DNA from: Candidatus Kerfeldbacteria bacterium
GTDB taxonomy: Bacteria > Patescibacteriota > Patescibacteriia > Veblenbacterales > UBA10138
Reading direction: 5' to 3'
Assembly: GCA_016234305.1 (NCBI GenBank)
Contig: JACRFM010000070.1
Location: forward strand, 1 to 16,971
DNA: 16,971 bases
Every line of letters starts with the position of its first letter. The first letter of the stretch is position 1. This document shows, piece by piece, positions 6,086-13,281 of this stretch. A program made the translations under genes and the position numbers. Below the pieces are notes generated by a model. It saw only the letters and a program-made list of their open reading frames with translations, did no database searches and had not been told where the DNA came from.

Positions 6086-7495
6086 TTAAAACTCGCTGCC
6101 GGTCACTAAGCCGAATTTTTTTATTAACTCCTCCCCTACTTTCCACACATCACCCGCGCCCATGGTAATCACCAGGTCACTGCGACCCATAGTCTCACTT
6201 AAATAATCCGTCGCCGCGGCCACGGTCGGCCGGTATTCCACTTTAGGCTGGCGCTGTTTAATTTCGGCCACCAAATCGGCTGAACTTACTCCGCCTGACT
6301 GCTCGCGAGCTGAGCTATAAATATCCAAAACAATTACCTCGTCAGCTTCGGCAAAGCTGGCGGCAAAATCAGCCAGTAGAGCCTCGGTACGGCTAAAAGT
6401 GTGCGGATGAAAAACCACGCGAATATTTTTATAAGGATAAAAAGCCCGCGCCGCTTTTAAAGTCGCCACAATTTCCGCCGGATGATGAGCATAATCATCC
6501 ACTAAAATAGCCTGATTATTTAATTTACCTTTAATTTCAAACCGCCGCTTAATGCCTTCAAACGACATTAAGGCCTGACGAATTACTTCCAGGTCAACTC
6601 CCAAACGGCGGGCGCAGGCCATTACCGCCAGAGCATTGGCCACATTATGACCGCCGATTAAACGCCAATAAAACGCGCCGGCATAGTCCTCACCTTGATT
6701 AACTGAAAAATGCCAGCGCCCTTCCTCCAGCCACATGCGGCCCAGCTGCCAATAGCCAGTTGTTAAACCGTAAGTCACAACTTGCTCTGGCTTAAGGTTA
6801 GCCGCGGCCACAGCTTGTTTCACGTTATCATCGTCATAACAAGCTACCACCAAGCCATCGGCGGGCAGCTTTTTAAGAAACTCCACAAAAGCCGCCTCAT
6901 AAGCCGCCGGTGTTTTATAAAAATCCGGATGGTCCCAATCCAAACTGGTTAAAATAATGCTTTGCGGCGAATAATATTGAAACTTATTTTGATACTCGTC
7001 AGCTTCAAACACAAATAATTCACCAGCACCAATCAGCGCATTGCCCTTGAACTGAGTAACTTCAGAACCGACCAAAGCCGAGGGCGCCAAGCCCGCCGTC
7101 TGCAGGACATGGGCCAGCAAGGCGGCCGTGGTGGTCTTGCCGTGAGAACCGGCCACGGCCAAACTTTTATACTGCCGGGTAAGTTCACCTAAAGCTTCTG
7201 GATAAGTAATGATGGGCAATTTTTTTTCCTGAGCAGCTCGAACTTCAATATTGTCATCACCATAAGCCGTGGAGCGGATAACTAAATCAATCGCCCTATC
7301 CAAATGGGCGGCGGCAAAGCCTTCTCTAACTTCAATCTGAGAGCGCTTTAGCACCTCATCTGTAAAAAATTTTTCCGGCGTGTCGCTCCCCCAAACAGTC
7401 TGACCGCGAGCTTGCAAAAATTGCGCCAAAGCTGTCATACCCGCGCCTTTAAGACCAATGAGATAGATACGTTTAGCTGAATCTAATAAAGACAT
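6086..7495 (-). CDS. murC: UDP-N-acetylmuramate--L-alanine ligase
   Basis: This 469-residue cytoplasmic ligase uses ATP to join L-alanine to UDP-MurNAc. The three Mur-ligase domains are visible. The N-terminal UDP-binding fold has LIGLKGAGM (12-20) and GSDT (36-39). The central ATPase has the P-loop GSHGKTTT (116-123), EADEY (164-168), DWDHPD (186-191) and GHNVANALA (282-290). The C-terminal domain has DDYAHHP (333-339), HPHTFSRT (363-370) and TMGAGDVW (444-451). The EADEY and DWDHPD region and the LPADGLVVAC segment (210-219) look somewhat like Mpl, but the rest, including GAGM and DDYAHHP, is MurC. It is the last gene of the minus-strand cell-wall operon, 189 bp after murG, and that gap is filled with repeat sequence. 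The ribosome binding site is weak. Confidence 0.92.
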   Translation of the reverse strand: MSLLDSAKRIYLIGLKGAGMTALAQFLQARGQTVWGSDTPEKFFTDEVLKRSQIEVREGFAAAHLDRAIDLVIRSTAYGDDNIEVRAAQEKKLPIITYPEALGELTRQYKSLAVAGSHGKTTTAALLAHVLQTAGLAPSALVGSEVTQFKGNALIGAGELFVFEADEYQNKFQYYSPQSIILTSLDWDHPDFYKTPAAYEAAFVEFLKKLPADGLVVACYDDDNVKQAVAAANLKPEQVVTYGLTTGYWQLGRMWLEEGRWHFSVNQGEDYAGAFYWRLIGGHNVANALAVMACARRLGVDLEVIRQALMSFEGIKRRFEIKGKLNNQAILVDDYAHHPAEIVATLKAARAFYPYKNIRVVFHPHTFSRTEALLADFAASFAEADEVIVLDIYSSAREQSGGVSSADLVAEIKQRQPKVEYRPTVAAATDYLSETMGRSDLVITMGAGDVWKVGEELIKKFGLVTGSEF

Positions 7496-7549
7496 ATCAA
7501 AACTCTAAATTCTAAATTATAAATCCTAATTTCTTCCGCCATAGGCCGA

Positions 7550-7564
7550 CCCGCCTCGGGCGGG
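7550..7564. repeat. CCCGCC/GGCGGG hairpin in the murC-murG gap
   Basis: A 6-bp GC stem (7550-7555 with 7559-7564) closes a TCG loop. It has no U-tract on the operon strand, so it is unlikely to terminate transcription. It belongs to the repeat-filled spacer between murG and murC. Confidence 0.55.
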
Positions 7565-7598
7565 AAATAATACCCAGTCAGAAAATAACAAATTACCA

Positions 7599-7652
7599 AT
7601 AAAAGCTTCGCTTTTATCCCGATGGCCATCGGGATGGTTGCACAAGGCAACC
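7599..7652 (-). repeat. Three-hairpin repeat element, copy 2 (inverted)
   Basis: Read on the minus strand it gives the same order as copy 1 at 5465-5517: GGTTGC/GCAACC (7636-7641 with 7647-7652 on the plus strand), the palindrome with core CCCGATGGCCATCGGG (7616-7635), and AAAAGC/GCTTTT (7601-7606 with 7610-7615). It lies inside the murG-murC spacer of an otherwise tight operon, oriented with the operon. Confidence 0.7.
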
Positions 7653-7735
7653 AAATGACAAATCAATGACTAAAATCCCAATGCCTAAATTTGGTCATTT
7701 GGATTTGATTTGACATTTGGGTTTTGAAATTTGAC
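7653..7735. repeat. Degenerate CAAATGNC repeat tract overlapping the murG 3' end
   Basis: Short related words built on CAAATGAC, CAAATC and CCAAATG (and their complements ATTTGACATT, ATTTGGTCATTTGG) recur in this AT-rich tract. Its right half, from 7685, is coding for the last residues of MurG. I recall similar low-complexity spacers in CPR genomes. Confidence 0.55.
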
Positions 7736-8797
7736 ATTATTGTTTAATATCTTAATGATTTCGGCTACTACTTTCTCCGCCGCACCTTCAATCATAATGG
7801 CTTGTAAATTTTTTCCTAAAACATTCCTTTTGCCGGCTGTCGCCAGAAGCTGTCTTAAAGTATCAACAAATGCACCTGGCGTCAAGCTAGTCTGATGCAA
7901 AATTACAGCGGCTTGTTTACGCTCCAAATAAACAGCGTTATCTTCCTGGTGAGACTCGGGCAAGGGAACAATGATGGCTGGCTTGGCCGCGGCCGCGAGT
8001 TCAGTGATAGTACCCATACCGGCCCTAGCCACTACAACATCAGCCGCGGTTAACAAACTGGCGGTATCGGTGGCTAGTGGTAAAGGATAATAACCTGCTT
8101 GGTTAACCGCCCCAACCTTATTCAGACCAGTTAAATGAATAATCTGACAAAAAGATACTAAGACCGTTAAATTGGCAGTAATTAATTCGTTTAAAAAAGC
8201 CGCCCCCGTACCCCCACCCATTACCAGGACAATGGGCCGGGTGGATTTTAAACCTAATTTTTGACAAACGAGTTCCTTGTCCGGCGGCTTTAAAAAACCA
8301 GTGCGCACCGGATTACCAGTCAAGACCGTCCGGGACGAAGAAAAATGCTGCAAGGAATCCGGCCAAGTAACCGTTATTAAATCACTCAAGGGTGCTAGTA
8401 ATTTATTAACCAAACTCGGACGAACATCTTGTTGATGAAGAGTGAGTGGCAGGCCATAGCATTTAGCAGCCAAACCAACCGGCACGGCTACAAAACTGCC
8501 GGCGGTTAAAACCACCTCCGGCCGCCTTAAACCAAAACGCCACAAGGCCTGCACAAACCCCAAACCAACCTGAAAAACATCGCTAAAATTCCGCAGGCTC
8601 CAATAACGACGCAATTTGCCAGCCGCTATCGAATAATATTTAATACCCAGCGATTTAAGCAATTTTTTTTCCGGGCCCTGCTTGGTTCCCCACCACTCTA
8701 CTTCCAAACGCGGTTCAATTTTTTGCCAAGCTTCAATTACCCCGAGGAGTGGTGTGACTGAACCCAAGGTGCCGCCGCCGACGCAAATTATTTTCAT
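7685..8797 (-). CDS. murG: Lipid II synthase, UDP-GlcNAc transferase MurG
   Basis: The 370-residue GT28 glycosyltransferase adds GlcNAc to lipid I on the cytoplasmic membrane face. Motifs are GGGTLGSVTP (7-16), TAGSFVAVP (98-106), HQQD (121-124), GNPVR (161-165), MGGGTGA (193-199), RAGMGTITELAAA (258-270) and PESHQEDNA (280-288). Several differ from textbook MurG: GTLGS replaces GTGGH, HQQD replaces HEQN, and GGGTGA replaces GGSQGA. I believe this is common in CPR homologues. The ATG overlaps the ftsW stop (ATGA, 8794-8797), indicating translational coupling. The final 19 or so residues (352-370), rich in Asn, Lys and Pro, are encoded by the intergenic repeat tract and are probably an acquired extension. 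Confidence 0.88.
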   Translation of the reverse strand: MKIICVGGGTLGSVTPLLGVIEAWQKIEPRLEVEWWGTKQGPEKKLLKSLGIKYYSIAAGKLRRYWSLRNFSDVFQVGLGFVQALWRFGLRRPEVVLTAGSFVAVPVGLAAKCYGLPLTLHQQDVRPSLVNKLLAPLSDLITVTWPDSLQHFSSSRTVLTGNPVRTGFLKPPDKELVCQKLGLKSTRPIVLVMGGGTGAAFLNELITANLTVLVSFCQIIHLTGLNKVGAVNQAGYYPLPLATDTASLLTAADVVVARAGMGTITELAAAAKPAIIVPLPESHQEDNAVYLERKQAAVILHQTSLTPGAFVDTLRQLLATAGKRNVLGKNLQAIMIEGAAEKVVAEIIKILNNNVKFQNPNVKSNPNDQI

Positions 8798-9936
8798 ATT
8801 TTTTTAGGTAGAGACTTAGCCTGACGGGAAATATTAATCAAAATACCAATGGCCGCGAGGGCCGTCATCAGCGCCGTACCGCCGGACGACACCAGCGGCA
8901 AAGGCACTCCGGTCAACGGCAAAATATTCACCATTGAAGCCATATTAATACCAGTCTGCCAGGCCAGCCAAGCTAAAATACCAATGGCTAAATAGCGGCC
9001 AAATTCATCCGGCGCCTGACGGGCAATTTTAAAACCGCGCCAAAAAAACGCCATCAATAAAATAATAAATAAAGTGGTAAAGACAAATCCCAGCTCTTCC
9101 GCGATGACGGCAAAAATTGAATCGCCGGTTACTTCCGGCAAATACTGGTACTTTTGCCGTGAATAGCCAATTCCCAAACCAAACAGGCCGCCCGAACCAA
9201 CCGCCAACAGCGCCTGATTAATATGATAACCAATGCCTTGTGGATCAAGACTGGGGTCTAAAAAAACCGTAAAACGCTGCGCGCGATAACCTACTTTCAT
9301 AATTAGCCACCACAAGGCTCCGGAACCAAAAACTGTAATCAAACCAAGGTGAACCAAATTGGCACCGGCCACAAAAAAAGTTAACAGCGCGCTGACGCCA
9401 ATGACCGAAGCCGTGCCTAAATCTTTTTGCAGCAAAACTAGACCAAGTACCGTTCCCAAAACCAGCAAAAAGGGCAATAAACCCTGGCGCAAATCACTTA
9501 AATTCTCCCGACCGCGCGAGGCTAGCCAAGAAGATAAATAAACTAAAAAGGTTAGTTTGACAAATTCACTCGGCTGGAAAGAAAAACCTAAAAAGTTCAC
9601 CCAGCGCTGAGCGCCGCCGTATTTAAAACCTAAGCCGGGAATAAAGACCGTTAATAGCAGAACCAATGATAAGATGAGCGCCGGGGTGGCATATTTTTTT
9701 AAATTTTGGTAAGGCCAGCGGCTAAAAAAAGTAAACGCCGCCAAGCCTGGCAATAAACCGTACAATAACTGACGCTTGAGATAAAAATAACTATCATTAA
9801 ACTTTTGATAACCCAAAACCGAACTGGCGGAAGTTAAAAAAATCAAGCCTAAAATCACCCAGATACCTGCCCAAAGCAGAAAAACATAATCCGGAGAATT
9901 AGTCTGTCTTTTAGATGATGAAATTTTTGGCCACAT
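8794..9936 (-). CDS. ftsW: SEDS-family septal peptidoglycan polymerase FtsW
   Basis: The 380-residue integral membrane protein has about ten hydrophobic segments from residue 18 onward. SEDS signatures are GGAQRWVNF (107-115), QPSEFVKL (121-128), QKDLGTA (170-176), GIGYSRQKYQYLPE (255-268), GDSIFAVIAEELGF (271-284), and the C-terminal LPLTGVPLPLVSSGG (339-353). D272 aligns with the essential aspartate of RodA/FtsW in the large extracellular loop. FtsW polymerises lipid II glycan strands with a partner class B PBP (not in this window). It could in principle be RodA, but its place between murD and murG is the canonical ftsW position. Three bases separate it from the murD stop, and it overlaps murG by 4 bp. 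Confidence 0.93.
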   Translation of the reverse strand: MWPKISSSKRQTNSPDYVFLLWAGIWVILGLIFLTSASSVLGYQKFNDSYFYLKRQLLYGLLPGLAAFTFFSRWPYQNLKKYATPALILSLVLLLTVFIPGLGFKYGGAQRWVNFLGFSFQPSEFVKLTFLVYLSSWLASRGRENLSDLRQGLLPFLLVLGTVLGLVLLQKDLGTASVIGVSALLTFFVAGANLVHLGLITVFGSGALWWLIMKVGYRAQRFTVFLDPSLDPQGIGYHINQALLAVGSGGLFGLGIGYSRQKYQYLPEVTGDSIFAVIAEELGFVFTTLFIILLMAFFWRGFKIARQAPDEFGRYLAIGILAWLAWQTGINMASMVNILPLTGVPLPLVSSGGTALMTALAAIGILINISRQAKSLPKKI

Positions 9937-9939
9937 AAA

Positions 9940-11322
9940 TTATTTTAAGTTCTTAACCAGTTTTGCAAACTGCGCGCCCCGGTCAAATTCATGTTTAAAT
10001 AAATTAAAACTGGCCGCACCGGGAGATAGTAAAACCGTCCCGCCGGGCGGCGTTAGTTTAACAGCCAGCTTGACCGCCGCCGCCATAGATTCAGCCAAGA
10101 CTATCGGCTGATAACCGCGCAAGGCTGTCTGCAGTTTAACAGTAGCCGTACCAGGCAATAAAACTAAACGTACCTTTAACTGTTTTATCAAGCTGGCCAA
10201 GTGACCATAAGTAAGTTTCTTATCTACCCCGCCGGCGATTAAAGTGAGGTTGTGCCGGGGCAAGGCCGCCAGGGCTGCGGCTGCCGCCGCCGGCGCCGTC
10301 GCCGCGGTGTCATTGTAAAATTCAAGGTCGTGCCACTTACGCACCAACTGCAAACGGTCATGTAAACCTGTAAATTTACAGGCCACGCGGGCGATAACCG
10401 AAAGCGGCACGCCCATTAAATAAGCAGCCAGGCTGGCGGCCAGAGCATTGGCTAAATTATGTTCGCCGGGAATTTGTAAGTTTCGCGCGCTAAATATTTT
10501 TTTAACAGCGTTCTGACCGCTAATATAAACCTGGCCGCGGCTTAGCCAAATTCCCGGACTGACGCGGTGGCGAGTGGAAAACCAATAAACCTGGGCGGCG
10601 GCGTGACGAGCCAAGGAGCGCGTAATCAAATTATCATAATTTAAAATTAACCGGTCGCCTGGTTTTTGCCAGCGAAAAATTTGTGCCTTGGCCGCGGTAT
10701 AATCTGCCATAGAATGGTAACGATTCAAATGATCCGGTAAAACATTGGTTATTATGGCGAGCGGCAATCTCAATTTATGCTTGCCCACTTGTTCCAGTTG
10801 CCAACTAGATAATTCTAAAACCACTGGCGTAGTTGGTTTAATTTTAGTCAAAACATCAAACATGACTGTGTCACGAATATTGCCGGCTACGCGTGTCCCC
10901 GGCCGCCACGCTTTAACCATCTGCCCGAGTAAGCTAGTAACGGTTGATTTTCCCTTACTGCCGGTAACGGCCGCGAGCTGCCGCGCCGGACACAACTTTA
11001 AAAATAAACTGGCTTCGTTTTCTATGGGTATATGCCGACGACGAGCCGCTTTAAGTAAAGATAAATCACTTGGCACACCGGGGTTTTGAACAATTAAACG
11101 GCCAGATTTTAACAAACTCAGTGGATGCGCCCCGAGCACCAAATTGTAAGAAGCCGGACCGATGGCTCGCAAACTTTCTATTAGCTCCAAGCGATTTTTA
11201 AGGTCAGTGACAGTAACGCGCGCGCCCTGCTTAAGCAGCCACCTGGTGACAGCCACGCCGCCACCGTGCAACCCCAGTCCCAGTACCAAAACTGGCAAAT
11301 TTTTAAAATCAGCCGCTGTCAT
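9940..11322 (-). CDS. murD: UDP-N-acetylmuramoylalanine--D-glutamate ligase
   Basis: This 460-residue ligase adds D-glutamate to UDP-MurNAc-L-Ala. It shows the Rossmann-type start VLVLGLGLHGGG (11-22), P-loop GSKGKSTVT (121-129), ELSSWQLE (170-177), TNVLPDHLNRY (192-202), GEHNLANALAA (286-296) and SPGAASFNLF (433-442). The region that reads NDSKATN in many MurD proteins is YNDTAATAP (336-344) here. The lysine reported to contact D-Glu in E. coli MurD (K319) is thus Ala340, followed by an alanine-rich run encoded by GCC-type repeats. The start is secure: AGGAGGT lies at 11329-11335, overlapping the mraY stop. Three bases separate murD from ftsW. Confidence 0.92.
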   Translation of the reverse strand: MTAADFKNLPVLVLGLGLHGGGVAVTRWLLKQGARVTVTDLKNRLELIESLRAIGPASYNLVLGAHPLSLLKSGRLIVQNPGVPSDLSLLKAARRRHIPIENEASLFLKLCPARQLAAVTGSKGKSTVTSLLGQMVKAWRPGTRVAGNIRDTVMFDVLTKIKPTTPVVLELSSWQLEQVGKHKLRLPLAIITNVLPDHLNRYHSMADYTAAKAQIFRWQKPGDRLILNYDNLITRSLARHAAAQVYWFSTRHRVSPGIWLSRGQVYISGQNAVKKIFSARNLQIPGEHNLANALAASLAAYLMGVPLSVIARVACKFTGLHDRLQLVRKWHDLEFYNDTAATAPAAAAAALAALPRHNLTLIAGGVDKKLTYGHLASLIKQLKVRLVLLPGTATVKLQTALRGYQPIVLAESMAAAVKLAVKLTPPGGTVLLSPGAASFNLFKHEFDRGAQFAKLVKNLK

Positions 11323-11328
11323 GGTTAT

Positions 11329-11335
11329 ACCTCCT
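11329..11335 (-). promoter_or_regulatory. Strong Shine-Dalgarno of murD overlapping the mraY stop
   Basis: On the minus strand AGGAGGT ends 6 bases before the murD ATG and overlaps the mraY TAG (11334-11336). It is the best ribosome binding site in the window and favours translational coupling of mraY and murD. Confidence 0.85.
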
Positions 11336-12365
11336 AAAGCCCCTTATCCAATAAAGCCACAATCAAGCCGACGGCCGCCGTCACCGCCGAAATCACCCAA
11401 AAGCGCATCACAATTTTGGGTTCTGGCCAACCAATGGCTTCCAAATGATGATGAAAGGGCGCTGATAAAAAAATTTTACGACCCCTTACCTTTTTAGATA
11501 AAACTTGAATAATTACTGACAAAGATTCGAGCACAAACAACAAACCGATAATCGGCAAGAGCAAGGCCATGTTAGTCAGCATAGCCACAATGCCCAAAGT
11601 CACCCCCAGCGACATGGCGCCAGTATCGCCCATCATAAACCTGGCCGGATTGATATTGAACCATAAAAATGCCAACAAACTGCCAACTATCACGGCACAA
11701 AAAGTCGCCAAATCATATTTACCCTGCAAAAAAGCTATTGCCCCAAAAGCGCCGAAAGCCGCCAGCAGCGTACCGCCGGCCAGACCGTCTAGGCCGTCAA
11801 TTTCATTCACTGAAAAAGCCGTCGCCACGATAACTAAAATAAAAATCGGCACATACCATAAGCCAATGGCGATATTACCAAAAAAAGGTACATGCAGCAC
11901 ATCCCAGCCTAATTTAAAATAAAACCACCAGGCGCCGACCAGAGCTATACCGGCGTAAATTAATAAACGGTGTTTCATGCCCAGCCCGCCGCCGTTCGGA
12001 CCGATGGCCCGCACATTAAACCAATCATCAACCAAACCAACCAAAGCCGAAGCTACCAGTGCGCCCAAGGGCAATAAAGTTTCGCTGCGTGACAAAAAAT
12101 TAAAATGAACCAGTCCTATCAAGTCCAAATAAAAAAACAACAAAGCTAAAACTAAAGTCGTTACCCAAACAAGCAAACCTCCCATAGTCGGCGTACCGGA
12201 TTTTTTTTGGTGCAGAGCCGACATAATCGGCGCGCTCTCGACGGCGCGCACTTTTTTGCCCAAATGATATTTATACAAAAAATTAGTCAGCAGCGGTGTC
12301 CAGCTGAAAGCCACCAAAAATGAAATAGTCGCCAGCAATAGTATTTCTAAAACAGCTCCGTTCAT
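11334..12365 (-). CDS. mraY: Phospho-N-acetylmuramoyl-pentapeptide-transferase
   Basis: This 343-residue polytopic enzyme moves phospho-MurNAc-pentapeptide from UDP to undecaprenyl phosphate, forming lipid I. It has about ten membrane segments. Family motifs are HQKKSGTPTMGG (52-63), LVDDWFN (111-117) with D113 and D114, FSVNEIDGLDGLAGG (184-198), FMMGDTGA (243-250) with D247, and the cytosolic APFHHHLEAIGW (302-313). The segment after the first aspartate pair (RAIGPNGGGLGMKHR, 119-133) is longer and more glycine-rich than in E. coli. mraY is the first recognised cell-wall gene of the operon. It follows the W-rich membrane protein by 27 bp and ends within the murD ribosome binding site. Its own Shine-Dalgarno is not obvious. 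Confidence 0.95.
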   Translation of the reverse strand: MNGAVLEILLLATISFLVAFSWTPLLTNFLYKYHLGKKVRAVESAPIMSALHQKKSGTPTMGGLLVWVTTLVLALLFFYLDLIGLVHFNFLSRSETLLPLGALVASALVGLVDDWFNVRAIGPNGGGLGMKHRLLIYAGIALVGAWWFYFKLGWDVLHVPFFGNIAIGLWYVPIFILVIVATAFSVNEIDGLDGLAGGTLLAAFGAFGAIAFLQGKYDLATFCAVIVGSLLAFLWFNINPARFMMGDTGAMSLGVTLGIVAMLTNMALLLPIIGLLFVLESLSVIIQVLSKKVRGRKIFLSAPFHHHLEAIGWPEPKIVMRFWVISAVTAAVGLIVALLDKGL

Positions 12366-12392
12366 AATTGCTTAATTATCATCACCTGCTAT

Positions 12393-12779
12393 CTAACTAT
12401 TAATCCAGAACAATAACAAACCAAGCCACAACCAGCCTAAAGTAATAAAAAAACCAAGCCACAACCAAACTTGCTTTAAAATTAAAGTCCGGCGTCCTAA
12501 AATATAAGCCAAAGCTATATTAACCAAAGCGCAAACCGTAGCCAAAGCCGGTATCGAGAGCAGCCACAGGGCATCACCGACCCAATTGGGGCCGAGTGGT
12601 ACGGCATAACGGATAATACTAAAATTATTGTCCTGACCCCCTTGAGTAGACAAAATCAGCCACCAGATAGCCAGTAAAATCAATAAATTCAGGCCAATGG
12701 CGCCGGTAATGCCCGGTTGACGCCAAAAAGCCCGCCAAGTAGCGCGGCGCCATTGCCAAAAATAATTGAATGACCACAT
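12393..12779 (-). CDS. Tryptophan-rich small membrane protein, unknown function
   Basis: This 128-residue protein is not one I recognise. It has a basic, amphipathic N-terminus (R11, R12, R16, R20) and three predicted membrane helices at about 24-44, 70-93 and 104-126. The basic start suggests an N-in topology. Fourteen of 128 residues are Trp, an exceptional fraction, many near the helix ends. No catalytic motif is visible. It is the promoter-proximal gene of the minus-strand operon, 27 bp ahead of mraY, so a role linked to lipid-linked precursor synthesis or division is possible but is inference from position only. In canonical clusters murF stands here, and this is not MurF. Confidence 0.75.
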   Translation of the reverse strand: MWSFNYFWQWRRATWRAFWRQPGITGAIGLNLLILLAIWWLILSTQGGQDNNFSIIRYAVPLGPNWVGDALWLLSIPALATVCALVNIALAYILGRRTLILKQVWLWLGFFITLGWLWLGLLLFWINS

Positions 12780-12839
12780 AAACTATATTGATTGTAACTG
12801 CAAAATCAACTTTTTGGCAAACGAAACCGTCTGACTTAA

Positions 12840-12868
12840 TTGTTAAAATAGACAATCTTTGTTATACT
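12840..12868 (+). promoter_or_regulatory. Candidate extended -10 promoter of the pil operon
   Basis: TTGTTA (12840-12845), a 17-bp spacer and TATACT (12863-12868) preceded by TGT form an extended -10 promoter. The start would be near 12875, leaving a leader of about 400 nt before pilB. Confidence 0.5.
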
Positions 12869-12876
12869 TAAGTCAA
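12847..12876 (-). promoter_or_regulatory. Candidate promoter of the cell-wall operon
   Basis: On the minus strand TTGACT (12871-12876, 5 of 6) is followed by an 18-bp spacer and TCTATT (12847-12852, 4 of 6), giving a leader of about 60 nt to the W-rich membrane protein. It overlaps the plus-strand promoter at 12840-12868. Confidence 0.45.
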
Positions 12877-13281
12877 GCTAGAATGTAGGGACTAGCCTGT
12901 TAAAATAACCGCAACTCCAGTTTAACCAACGCTCATCCAGATATTATCCTCTTAACTTTAGAACTTCATTTAAAATTATTTAATCACTTACCTTTGTTTA
13001 ACCACGCTCGCGCTGGGGTGGTTTGGCAAAGTTGATATATGAGGTATGCCCAGTAACAAAACTTCACTATACTCGCCCAGCACCGCAAGCCAGCTCGGTA
13101 CCCTCGCATCGCTCCAGCGGTATATTTCTCGTCGGCGACGAGCGGACAACAATCCCAATCTTTTGACTATTCTTGGTGCCCAGGGCTCGCCCTCGGCACC
13201 CGGCAGATTTTACATTTCAACAATATGACTCAATTTTTAATTTATTTAAATTCTATTTCGCTTGGCTCGTAAGGGTGCCTA
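12875..13281 (+). other. Long hairpin-rich leader upstream of pilB
   Basis: No gene is supported. An AT-rich half is followed by a GC-rich island with three hairpins. One is an imperfect stem TATAC/GTATA plus CGC/GCG plus AGC/GCT (13068-13081 with 13111-13124). The others are CTCGTC/GACGAG (13128-13133 with 13137-13142) and GGTGCC/GGCACC plus AGGG/CCCT (13175-13200). A weaker stem AACCAC/GTGGTT lies near 13000-13023. None has a U-tract. A 60-codon frame at 13046-13228 is rejected because it is read through these hairpins and lacks a properly spaced ribosome binding site. The leader may control pilus expression or be a small RNA. Confidence 0.4.

Noticed and set aside
6086..7495. Mpl (murein tripeptide ligase) instead of MurC
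   Set aside because: The central domain has some Mpl-like words, but the GAGM start, DDYAHHP and C-terminal domain are MurC-like, and the operon position is that of murC.
8794..8796. UGA recoded as an amino acid
   Set aside because: TGA ends ftsW exactly at the murG start overlap and also ends the GspH-like gene at 16677-16679, so it functions as a stop.
8794..9936. RodA instead of FtsW
   Set aside because: The sequence alone cannot fully separate the two, but the position between murD and murG is canonical for ftsW.
13046..13228. 60-codon plus-strand open frame before pilB
   Set aside because: The GAGG lies directly against the start with no spacing, and the frame runs through three hairpins with low-complexity Ser/Arg-rich translation.
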